The notes under the pieces: model-generated
The model's input: only the letters and a program-made list of their open reading frames with translations
Told to the model about the DNA's origin: nothing
The model's database searches: none
Program-made: the position numbers and the translations under genes
Shown here: positions 1-5,235 of the stretch, one piece after another
How positions within the stretch are numbered: position 1 is the first letter of the stretch
Layout: each line of letters starts with the position of its first letter
Assembly (NCBI GenBank): GCA_002684575.1
Contig: NYVP01000164.1
Span: 1 to 5,235 of the forward strand
DNA: 5,235 nucleotides
DNA from: Verrucomicrobiales bacterium
GTDB lineage: Bacteria; Verrucomicrobiota; Verrucomicrobiia; Verrucomicrobiales; DEV007
Reading direction: 5' to 3'

Positions 1-278
1 TTTATAGGGTCATTAGGCTTCTTTTGTGCAGGCATTTCTTCATTAGAGAAACCACCGCCTTGAATCATAAAGCCATCAATAATTCGGTGAAAGATAGTAT
101 TGTCGTAGAATTTCTTTTCTACATAACTAATAAAATTCTTAACAGTGATAGGAGCTTTTTCTTCGTTTAATTCAATCGTGATGTCTCCATGATTGGTTTC
201 TAGTAATACCTTTGGATTTTCTGAATAACTTAAGGTTGAAAGAAAGATATAAAATATGGCAATAATCTTGGGCTTCAT
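1..278 (-). CDS. Exported cyclophilin-type peptidyl-prolyl cis-trans isomerase, N-terminal part
   Basis: The gene runs leftwards off the window. An ATG at 276-278 opens 92 codons with no stop. Residues 1-18 are a short Lys-containing start, a hydrophobic stretch ([12 protein letters not shown]) and a small-residue end (SYS), which reads as a Sec signal peptide. The mature part begins near Glu19 or Glu20. The cyclophilin fold follows: [14 protein letters not shown] at 24-37, KAPITVKNF at 41-49, and the hallmark [14 protein letters not shown] at 63-76, which holds the catalytic Arg65 and the proline-pocket residues Phe70, Met71 and Gln73. The match to periplasmic PpiA-type cyclophilins is close, including the QKKPNDPI segment just before the break. 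Such enzymes isomerise X-Pro bonds in exported proteins. The C-terminal half, with the usual Trp or Phe substrate-pocket residue, is not visible. No Shine-Dalgarno sequence precedes the start. It is divergent from the polymerase IV gene. A cytoplasmic PpiB role is less likely because of the signal peptide. Confidence 0.93.
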   Translation of the reverse strand, partial: MKPKIIAIFYIFLSTLSYSENPKVLLETNHGDITIELNEEKAPITVKNFISYVEKKFYDNTIFHRIIDGFMIQGGGFSNEEMPAQKKPNDPI

Positions 279-340
279 GTTGTTATATATAGTAAATATT
301 TTGGATATTTAAAACTAAATTATTATTCGCCTTATAGATA
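279..340. promoter_or_regulatory. AT-rich divergent spacer (promoter region)
   Basis: These 62 bases separate the divergent starts of the cyclophilin gene (minus) and dinB (plus), so promoters for both should lie here. The DNA is almost all A and T. On the minus strand a TATATA run about 10 bases before the cyclophilin ATG could serve as a -10 element. On the plus strand TTGGAT (301-306) and TATTAT (321-326) are spaced too closely for a standard sigma-70 promoter. I cannot fix either promoter. I see no CTGT-N8-ACAG type LexA box before dinB. Confidence 0.35.
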
Positions 341-1414
341 ATGCTAGATCGGGATAATCAATCTAAATTAAGAAAGATCATCCACATCGATATGGATTGT
401 TTTTATGCGGCAATTGAAATTAGGGAAAATCCAAAATTCAAGGATCAACCCGTCGCAGTTGGCGGAAGTGGAGGTAATAGAGGGGTTTTAACTACCTGTA
501 ACTATGTTGCTAGAGAATACGGTTGTAAATCGGCAATGCCAGCATTTAAAGCTCTTCAATTATGCCCAAGCCTAATAATACTACCCGTTAGACATAATTT
601 ATATAGAAACGAATCAAAGATTATTAGAAAAATATTTCATCAATACACGGATCTAATTGAGCCATTATCATTGGACGAAGCTTATTTGGATCTTTCTGAT
701 CATAAATTGGATGCTAGTAATTTAGCCGAATCGATAAGAAATGAGATATTTGAAAAAAGAAATTTAACGTGCTCAGCAGGCATAGCCCCTAATAAAATGT
801 TGGCGAAGATTGCGAGTGACTGGAATAAACCTAATGGACAGTTCGAATTAAAATCAGGAGAAATAGAGGAATTCATGACCTCGTTACCCGTAGCTAAAAT
901 ATGGGGCGTTGGTGGGAAAACATCAGATAAGTTAGCCGCTTTGAATATTTCGACTTGCGCTGAACTTCAGAACCTCGACATGGTAACATTGCATAAATTA
1001 TTTGGAAAGTTCGGAGCAAGTCTATATAACTTATGTAGAGGAATAGATGATAGACCTGTTGTTTCCAATAGGGAGAGGAAGTCCTGCAGTGTAGAAAGAA
1101 CCTTTAGCCACAATGTCACAACTCTAGAATATGCTAAGAAGAAACTTCATCACATCCTCCTAGAACTCAAAAATGATGTTACACATTCACACAGTAACAG
1201 AAAAATTAAATCAGCATTCATTAAAATTAAGTTTTCCGATTTCACAAAAACCACTTCTGAGAGAACATCATCAATGATTAACAGTGAATTATTTAATCTT
1301 CTCTTAAAAAAATCATGGAATAGGGGGAAGGGGAAACCCGTCAGACTAATTGGAGCGGGTATACGTTTCCACTCAGATAGAGTTAACGAAATAGATCAAC
1401 TTGAATTGTTTTAG
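341..1414 (+). CDS. dinB: DNA polymerase IV (Y-family translesion polymerase)
   Basis: This is a complete 357-residue Y-family polymerase, close to the roughly 350 residues usual for DinB. It copies past damaged template bases with low fidelity and no proofreading. The palm/fingers start at RKIIHIDMDCFYAAIE (11-26): Asp17 is the first catalytic carboxylate, and Tyr22 sits at the steric-gate position that excludes ribonucleotides. Residues 110-115 (SLDEAY) give the second catalytic pair, Asp112 and Glu113. The helix-hairpin-helix thumb lies near 183-206 (LPVAKIWGVGGKTSDKL), and the little-finger domain covers roughly 245-345. The protein ends in QLELF (353-357), a canonical beta-clamp-binding pentapeptide, so it should load on the sliding clamp. 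The ATG at 341 puts 10 residues before the conserved RKIIH; no better start is present and no Shine-Dalgarno sequence is seen. It stands alone, divergent from the cyclophilin gene and convergent with the next gene. SOS control is usual for the family, but no LexA box is evident. Confidence 0.97.
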   Translation: MLDRDNQSKLRKIIHIDMDCFYAAIEIRENPKFKDQPVAVGGSGGNRGVLTTCNYVAREYGCKSAMPAFKALQLCPSLIILPVRHNLYRNESKIIRKIFHQYTDLIEPLSLDEAYLDLSDHKLDASNLAESIRNEIFEKRNLTCSAGIAPNKMLAKIASDWNKPNGQFELKSGEIEEFMTSLPVAKIWGVGGKTSDKLAALNISTCAELQNLDMVTLHKLFGKFGASLYNLCRGIDDRPVVSNRERKSCSVERTFSHNVTTLEYAKKKLHHILLELKNDVTHSHSNRKIKSAFIKIKFSDFTKTTSERTSSMINSELFNLLLKKSWNRGKGKPVRLIGAGIRFHSDRVNEIDQLELF

Positions 1415-1420
1415 AAAGGA

Positions 1421-1780
1421 CTAATCAAAATGTAGTTCCCATTCTGAAAAGTCATCATCTTTCCAATCTTTTAAATTAAATCCAGATCTTTCAAGTTTAT
1501 CCATAAACTTTTCCCCAGCAACCCTCACACAGCTATCGGTTTGAAGCTCAACGACTAGCATGCCCATGTAGTAAAGATCATTGAATGTCGATACAGAATC
1601 ACTTCCAAATGCTTGACCTAAATGTTCTCTCAATAATTCGCTCTCATTAATTCCAAGAAAAAGATGTGAAGGTTTTCTTCCTTTGTGACAACGATCGTCA
1701 ACCAAAGCCCGTAAGGCGGATGTATCCCACTTATCAGTTAACTCTAAATCCTTTGGTAATGATTTTGTATTGTCACTCAT
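1421..1780 (-). CDS. Uncharacterised 119-residue soluble acidic protein
   Basis: I do not recognise this family. It starts at an ATG (1778-1780) with no Shine-Dalgarno sequence and ends at TAG (1421-1423). The product is acidic and has no signal peptide or long hydrophobic segment, so it is probably cytoplasmic. The N-terminal 15 or so residues look flexible. A mixed helix/strand core follows: WDTSALRALVDDR (18-30), KPSHLFLGINESELLREHLGQAF (36-58) and a hydrophobic strand-like YYMGMLVVEL (70-79). The C-terminus is Trp- and Asp-rich (105-119, with Trp106 and Trp114). Cys31 and Cys84 are the only cysteines. The well-formed amphipathic segments argue for a real protein rather than a chance frame, as do its isolated position between two intergenic junctions and the lack of any better overlapping frame. 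It is convergent with dinB with 6 bases between the stops, which leaves no room for a terminator, and divergent from the barrel-like gene. Its function is unknown. Confidence 0.8.
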   Translation of the reverse strand: MSDNTKSLPKDLELTDKWDTSALRALVDDRCHKGRKPSHLFLGINESELLREHLGQAFGSDSVSTFNDLYYMGMLVVELQTDSCVRVAGEKFMDKLERSGFNLKDWKDDDFSEWELHFD

Positions 1781-1858
1781 ATTTAACCATTAATATTAGG
1801 TTTTAATATATCAAGAACTCTTCTTGCTTTAATTATAGATGAACATTAAAATTATATA
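1781..1858. promoter_or_regulatory. Divergent spacer between the 119-residue gene and the secreted barrel-like gene
   Basis: These 78 AT-rich bases lie between two divergent ATG codons (1780 on minus, 1859 on plus) and should hold both promoters. The minus-strand promoter cannot be fixed: a TTGATA (1814 down to 1809) has no properly spaced -10 partner. The plus-strand candidate is listed separately. Confidence 0.35.
1824..1852 (+). promoter_or_regulatory. Candidate sigma-70-like promoter for the barrel-like gene
   Basis: TTGCTT (1824-1829) and TAAAAT (1847-1852) are separated by 17 bases. The -10 matches the consensus at five of six positions, but the -35 at only three. Transcription would start close to 1859, the ATG itself, so the message could be leaderless or nearly so. 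In DNA this AT-rich, matches of this quality arise by chance, and a lineage with a different sigma-factor consensus would not use it. Confidence 0.25.
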
Positions 1859-2554
1859 ATGAAACTCCTTTTCTTTATACTGTTTTTATCAATAAGTAGT
1901 TTTGTATATTCTCAAATCACATCTGAAGTCCCTAGCTGAGTATTGTGACCAGGCGAAGGAGGCACGGTTCGTGGCTCAACAGAGTACAATCCTAAGAACG
2001 AGGAATCATTATTTTTTAAAACTCCTAAAATTTTCTTTTTCCCCGATAAAAACATTGGAGCAATTTTGAATTTTCGCTGGATCCCTGAAAAAAATGATTC
2101 AGGTCAAATTTTCTCTAGCCTGCGATACGAATTTATAGATGGCTTTACAGCAGGCTTAGATTATAGACCATTAGTGGATGATTTTGCATTAGCGGCTAAT
2201 TACAGAATTGTTTCCGAAAATAGCGGATGGCAGCCCTCTGTTATACTTGGCACATCCAATGACGAGTTTAATGATGTTCAGAGCCAATCCTATTATGGTA
2301 CGATTAGCAAGTCATTGGGAAAAATTGGTGATTTCAATTTCTCACCTTACTTAGGTTTAGCATTTATTGAGGAATTAAGTGATTTGCGACCAGTCGGTGG
2401 ATTGCACATCAGAAGGGGTGTTTGGTCAACAATGCTATCTTACAGCGGTGCTAATGAACACTTTACACTTTCACGACAATTAGGAAATCACACAGCAAGC
2501 TTTGTATATTGGGGATTAAAATATCCCGGAATAGCTTGGACCTATCGGTATTAG
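1859..2554 (+). pseudogene. Secreted outer-membrane beta-barrel-like protein, frame interrupted by two in-frame TGA codons
   Basis: One frame of 232 codons runs from the ATG at 1859 to TAG at 2552-2554, broken only by TGA at codons 27 (1937-1939) and 30 (1946-1948). Codons 1-18 encode a clear signal peptide: MK, a hydrophobic core (LLFFILFLSISSFV), then a YSQ cleavage region. After the second TGA the frame stays protein-like (PGEGGTVRGSTEYNPKNEE, then FFKTPKIFFFPDKN). From about codon 69 it becomes a run of alternating polar and hydrophobic strands rich in Tyr, Gly and Trp. It ends in an aromatic residue (WTYRY), as outer-membrane beta-barrels typically do. The open part alone could start only at TTG 2066-2068, which would remove the signal peptide, so I do not believe that start. 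Reading both TGA codons as Trp would give a 231-residue exported protein. The specific family is not recognised and the function is unknown. Its stop overlaps the convergent sdhB stop by 4 bases. Loss by two nonsense changes, sequence error or readthrough are all possible. Confidence 0.7.
1937..1948 (+). other. Two in-frame TGA codons, three codons apart
   Basis: TGA (1937-1939), GTA, TTG, TGA (1946-1948) lie eight codons after the likely signal-peptidase site of the barrel-like gene. Each is one G-to-A change away from TGG, and Trp would fit both positions (VPS-W-VL-W-PGEGG). The second is followed by C. UGAC is known in E. coli as a weak termination context, so some readthrough is conceivable. 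If termination works at the first TGA, only a 26-residue product, mostly signal peptide, would be made. Confidence 0.9.
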
Positions 2555-3303
2555 GTTATGGCTTCTTTAGCAACCGCTAAACCATACTGACGATTTAGAT
2601 CAGATATAAACTGTGATTTAATCGATTTAGGACAAACGGCTTCGCATTCGAAGTGGTTGGTGCAGTTGCCAAAACCTTCATTATCCATTTGATTAACCAT
2701 GTTTAAAACACGTCTAGTTTTCTCTGGTTCTCCTTGAGGAAGGGAATTGAGATGTTTTACTTTGGCTGATACAAAGAGCATCGCACTTCCATTTTTGCAT
2801 GATGCAACACAAGCCCCACAACCAATACAAGTTGCCGCATCGAAAGCCGTATCGGCATTTTTCTTTTCGACAGGGATAGCATTGGCGTCGACTGCCGAGC
2901 CTGTTCTTACTGAAACATATCCACCCGATTCTATAATTCGATCAAATGATGATCTATCAACCATCAGGTCTCTTAATATTGGAAATGGTTTTGCCCTGAA
3001 AGGCTCAATATAAATTGTATCGCCATCGGAAAATTTTCTCATGTGAAGTTGGCATGTTGTAATTCCATGATCTTTGCCATGAGGAATCCCGTTGATTGTA
3101 AGTGAACACATTCCACAAATTCCCTCCCTACAATCATGATCGAATGCTATAGGATCACCGCCTCCTTCGATTATTTGATTATTAACAATGTCTAGCATTT
3201 CAAGAAAAGAAGCCTCTTCAGGGATGCCACTAACATCATGAGTTTCTATCTCGCCTCGAGAGTCTTTGTCTTTTTGTCGCCAAACTTTTAAAGTTAAGTT
3301 CAT
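2551..3303 (-). CDS. sdhB: Succinate dehydrogenase/fumarate reductase iron-sulfur subunit
   Basis: This 250-residue subunit of complex II passes electrons from the flavin of SdhA to the membrane quinone site through three iron-sulfur clusters. All the ligands are present. The N-terminal plant-ferredoxin-like domain holds the [2Fe-2S] cluster at Cys58, Cys63, Cys66 ([10 protein letters not shown]) and Cys84. In the C-terminal domain, CIGCGAC gives Cys159, Cys162 and Cys165, which with Cys224 bind [4Fe-4S]. Cys169, Cys214 and Cys220 bind [3Fe-4S]. Spacing between these Cys matches E. coli SdhB (6 then 4 residues for the last three). After Cys169 the sequence is KNGSAMLF, not the CP-W context of the E. 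coli ubiquinone enzyme, which fits the Bacteroidota/Verrucomicrobiota-type enzyme that often uses menaquinone (inference). The ATG lies 6 bases after the sdhA stop without a clear Shine-Dalgarno sequence, so it is co-transcribed with sdhA and perhaps translationally coupled. The TAA stop overlaps the convergent barrel-like gene by 4 bases. Confidence 0.97.
   Translation of the reverse strand: MNLTLKVWRQKDKDSRGEIETHDVSGIPEEASFLEMLDIVNNQIIEGGGDPIAFDHDCREGICGMCSLTINGIPHGKDHGITTCQLHMRKFSDGDTIYIEPFRAKPFPILRDLMVDRSSFDRIIESGGYVSVRTGSAVDANAIPVEKKNADTAFDAATCIGCGACVASCKNGSAMLFVSAKVKHLNSLPQGEPEKTRRVLNMVNQMDNEGFGNCTNHFECEAVCPKSIKSQFISDLNRQYGLAVAKEAIT
2557..2586. repeat. Bulged inverted repeat at the convergent barrel-gene/sdhB end
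   Basis: TATGG (2557-2561) and TTTAGC (2566-2571) pair with GCTAAA (2576-2581) and CCATA (2582-2586), giving 11 base pairs with a four-base bulge (CTTC) on one side and an AACC loop. It lies just after the plus-strand stop and inside the last codons of sdhB. No T-run follows on either strand, so it is not a standard intrinsic terminator. It may slow polymerases meeting head-on at this overlapping junction, or be chance within coding sequence. Confidence 0.3.
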
Positions 3304-3309
3304 TCTTTG

Positions 3310-5235
3310 TTACTTGTAGCTTCTTGTTGCTAATTTGACATTCTCAAACTCCAACATTTCCTTCCTCAAATTTAAATTTCCTTTCTCATTTCTCTCCCAT
3401 GCGGCAACGTAAGCGAACTCATCGTCTCTTCTTTTAGCCTCACCTTCATTAGTATATCCTGATGCCACTTCTGGGTCGTCTTTAGTGAACTGATACTCTT
3501 CTCTAAAGTGACCTCCACAACTCTCGTTTCTGTGCAAAGCGTCGTGACACAATAGCTCGGCAAACTCCATGAAATCAGCAACCCTTCCTGCTTTTTCTAA
3601 TTCTTGGTTAATGTTTCCAGAATCACCTGGAACACGCACGTTGTCCCAAAATTCTTCACGTATTTCAGGAATTTTCACCAATGCATCAATTAATCCCTTT
3701 TCATTTCTAGCCATTCCACACTTGTCCCAAACCAAGAGACCAAGTTCCCTGTGAAATGAATCAACACTTCTTTTTCCATTAACATTTAAGAGTTTCGAGA
3801 TTCTAGATCGAACATTTTCCTCAGCCTCTTTAAACTCGGGCCTTTCGGTGGATATTGTTCCAGGAGATTCGTTGACAAGGTAGTTAGATATTGTGGCAGG
3901 TATCACAAAATATCCATCGGCCAAACCTTGCATGAGAGCAGACGCGCCTAGTCTGTTCGCACCATGATCAGAAAAATTAGCTTCCCCTAAAACATGTAGT
4001 CCAGGAATATTGCTCATCAGGTTATAGTCAACCCATAAACCACCCATCGTGTAGTGTACGGCAGGGTATATTCGCATAGGTTGAGAGTAAGGGTCTTCGC
4101 CAGTGATTTTTTCATACATCTGGAACAGATTGCCATACCTGGCAGAAATTGTTTTTTTACCAAATTGTTTGATGGAATCCGCAAAATCTAGGTAAACACC
4201 AAGACCGCTATTTCCAATACCAAGTCCCGCGTCACAGGCCTCTTTTGCAGATCTGGATGAAATGTCTCTGGGAGCCAGATTGCCGAATGAGGGATACTTT
4301 CTTTCAAGGTAATAGTCTCGATCCTCTTCGGGAATGTCAGAGGCACGTTTGCTGGTATCCTCGGGATTTTTTGGAACCCAAATCCTACCATCGTTTCGGA
4401 GCGATTCTGACATGAGTGTCAGTTTTGATTGATAGTCACCACTCACAGGAATGCATGTAGGGTGAATCTGTGTGTAACATGGGTTAGAAAAATAAGCTCC
4501 TTTTTTGTGTGCCCTGTATGCCGCCATTACGTTACATCCTTTGGCATTAGTTGATAAGAAAAATACATTTCCATAACCGCCAGTAGCCAAAACAACACAA
4601 TCAGCGGCATGCGATTCTATTTTACCAGTCACCATGTGCCTAGTGATGATGCCCTTTGCATGACCGTTAACCAGAACAACATCCAACATTTCTGTGCGTG
4701 AATGCATCTCTACACCACCATTGTTAATTTCTTTTTGAAGGGCTTGGTAAGCTCCTAAAAGTAGTTGTTGTCCAGTCTGTCCCCTTGCGTAGAAAGTTCT
4801 TTTGACTTGGGCACCACCAAAAGATCGGTTGTCAAGAAGCCCACCATATTCTCGGGCGAAGGGGACTCCCTGTGCCACACATTGATCAATAATGTTAGTG
4901 CTGACCTCTGCTAGTCTGTAAACATTGGCCTCGCGAGAACGAAAATCACCACCTTTAACGGTGTCATAAAACAAACGGTAGATACTGTCTCCGTCATTTT
5001 GATAATTTTTGGCAGCGTTTATTCCACCTTGAGCAGCTATAGAGTGAGCCCTTCTAGGGCTGTCTTGATAACAAAAGCATTTAACATTATAACCCAGTTC
5101 GCCAAGTGTAGCGGCTGCAGCTCCTCCCGCTAGCCCAGAACCAACCACAATAACAGTAAATTTTCTTCTATTTGCTGGATTGATCAGCGCAGAGTCCATC
5201 TTGTGCTTGGTCCACTTTGAGTCAATCGGACCCGA
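3310..5235 (-). CDS. sdhA: Succinate dehydrogenase flavoprotein subunit, N-terminus beyond the window
   Basis: This subunit oxidises succinate to fumarate with covalently bound FAD on the cytoplasmic face of complex II. Numbering from the Met at 5197-5199, the FAD-binding GSGLAG is at 20-25, and His52 in HSIAAQGGI is the residue that should carry the covalent flavin. Active-site residues follow: His247 (HPT), Arg311 (APRDISSRS, the likely catalytic proton-shuttle Arg), His382 (HYTMGG) and Arg416 (GANRLG). The C-terminal domain contains ESCGGHF (559-565) and ends in RSYK, the family's usual end. That Met is probably not the start. The frame stays open for 12 more codons to the right edge and reads [11 protein letters not shown], which resembles the conserved lead-in (PL-x-KW-x-KHK) of the long Bacteroidota/Verrucomicrobiota SdhA type. 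The real start is therefore past 5235. Gene order suggests a cytochrome b subunit (sdhC) just upstream, outside the window; sdhB follows after 6 bases. A loop near 569-592 ([21 protein letters not shown]) seems longer than in many homologues. Confidence 0.97.
   Translation of the reverse strand, partial: SGPIDSKWTKHKMDSALINPANRRKFTVIVVGSGLAGGAAAATLGELGYNVKCFCYQDSPRRAHSIAAQGGINAAKNYQNDGDSIYRLFYDTVKGGDFRSREANVYRLAEVSTNIIDQCVAQGVPFAREYGGLLDNRSFGGAQVKRTFYARGQTGQQLLLGAYQALQKEINNGGVEMHSRTEMLDVVLVNGHAKGIITRHMVTGKIESHAADCVVLATGGYGNVFFLSTNAKGCNVMAAYRAHKKGAYFSNPCYTQIHPTCIPVSGDYQSKLTLMSESLRNDGRIWVPKNPEDTSKRASDIPEEDRDYYLERKYPSFGNLAPRDISSRSAKEACDAGLGIGNSGLGVYLDFADSIKQFGKKTISARYGNLFQMYEKITGEDPYSQPMRIYPAVHYTMGGLWVDYNLMSNIPGLHVLGEANFSDHGANRLGASALMQGLADGYFVIPATISNYLVNESPGTISTERPEFKEAEENVRSRISKLLNVNGKRSVDSFHRELGLLVWDKCGMARNEKGLIDALVKIPEIREEFWDNVRVPGDSGNINQELEKAGRVADFMEFAELLCHDALHRNESCGGHFREEYQFTKDDPEVASGYTNEGEAKRRDDEFAYVAAWERNEKGNLNLRKEMLEFENVKLATRSYK

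Noticed and set aside
1415..1420. Intrinsic terminator between dinB and the 119-residue gene
   Set aside because: Only 6 bases separate the stops, and no GC-rich hairpin with a T-run is seen on either side.
1937..1948. Selenocysteine at the two TGA codons
   Set aside because: The surroundings (VPS-x-VL-x-PGEGG) do not resemble a known selenoprotein redox motif, and I see no evident SECIS-like hairpin immediately after either codon. Trp fits both positions better.
2066..2554. A 162-residue gene starting at TTG 2066 as the true form of the barrel-like gene
   Set aside because: It would lack a signal peptide although the product looks like an exported barrel, there is no Shine-Dalgarno sequence, and protein-like sequence continues upstream in the same frame to an ATG with a signal peptide at 1859.
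2747..3013. Plus-strand 88-codon frame
   Set aside because: It lies entirely within sdhB on the other strand and has no protein-like features; it is a shadow frame.
3372..3581. Minus-strand 69-codon frame
   Set aside because: It is an alternative frame of the same strand inside sdhA, whose own frame is fully conserved there.
3569..3754. Plus-strand 61-codon frame
   Set aside because: It is antisense to sdhA with no support of its own.
4188..4391. Minus-strand 67-codon frame
   Set aside because: It is an out-of-frame shadow inside sdhA.

Overview
The window is ordinary, compact chromosomal DNA from a Gram-negative-type bacterium. Two predicted envelope proteins with N-terminal export signals (a periplasmic cyclophilin and a beta-barrel-like protein) point to an outer membrane. 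The succinate dehydrogenase subunits are of the long-flavoprotein type (about 640 residues, ending in RSYK) known from Bacteroidota, Verrucomicrobiota and relatives. The DNA is AT-rich, and none of the five visible start codons has a recognisable Shine-Dalgarno sequence. I lean towards a marine Bacteroidota or Verrucomicrobiota lineage but cannot decide between them.

Layout. 1-278 (minus): N-terminal part of an exported cyclophilin-type peptidyl-prolyl isomerase, cut by the window edge. 279-340: short AT-rich divergent spacer. 341-1414 (plus): a complete DNA polymerase IV (dinB) ending in a textbook beta-clamp-binding pentapeptide. 1421-1780 (minus): a 119-residue soluble acidic protein I do not recognise, convergent with dinB with only 6 bases between the stops. 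1781-1858: a second divergent spacer. 1859-2554 (plus): a gene for a secreted, beta-barrel-like protein whose frame carries two in-frame TGA codons just after the signal peptide. 2551-5235 (minus): sdhA followed 6 bases later by sdhB. The sdhB stop overlaps the barrel gene's stop by 4 bases. sdhA has no stop up to the right edge, so its true start and the expected membrane subunit sdhC lie outside.

Function. sdhA and sdhB form the soluble catalytic half of complex II (succinate to fumarate, electrons to quinone). The other genes are unrelated neighbours: translesion synthesis, envelope protein folding and two unknowns. I see no mobile element, CRISPR array, RNA gene or phage gene, and no new multi-gene system. 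The one real anomaly is the barrel-like gene: signal peptide, two TGA codons three codons apart, then continued protein-like sequence in the same frame. Reading both TGA codons as Trp gives a plausible protein, but all 18 Trp codons elsewhere are TGG. Double nonsense mutation or a sequence error is therefore the simplest reading, with recoding a less likely alternative.
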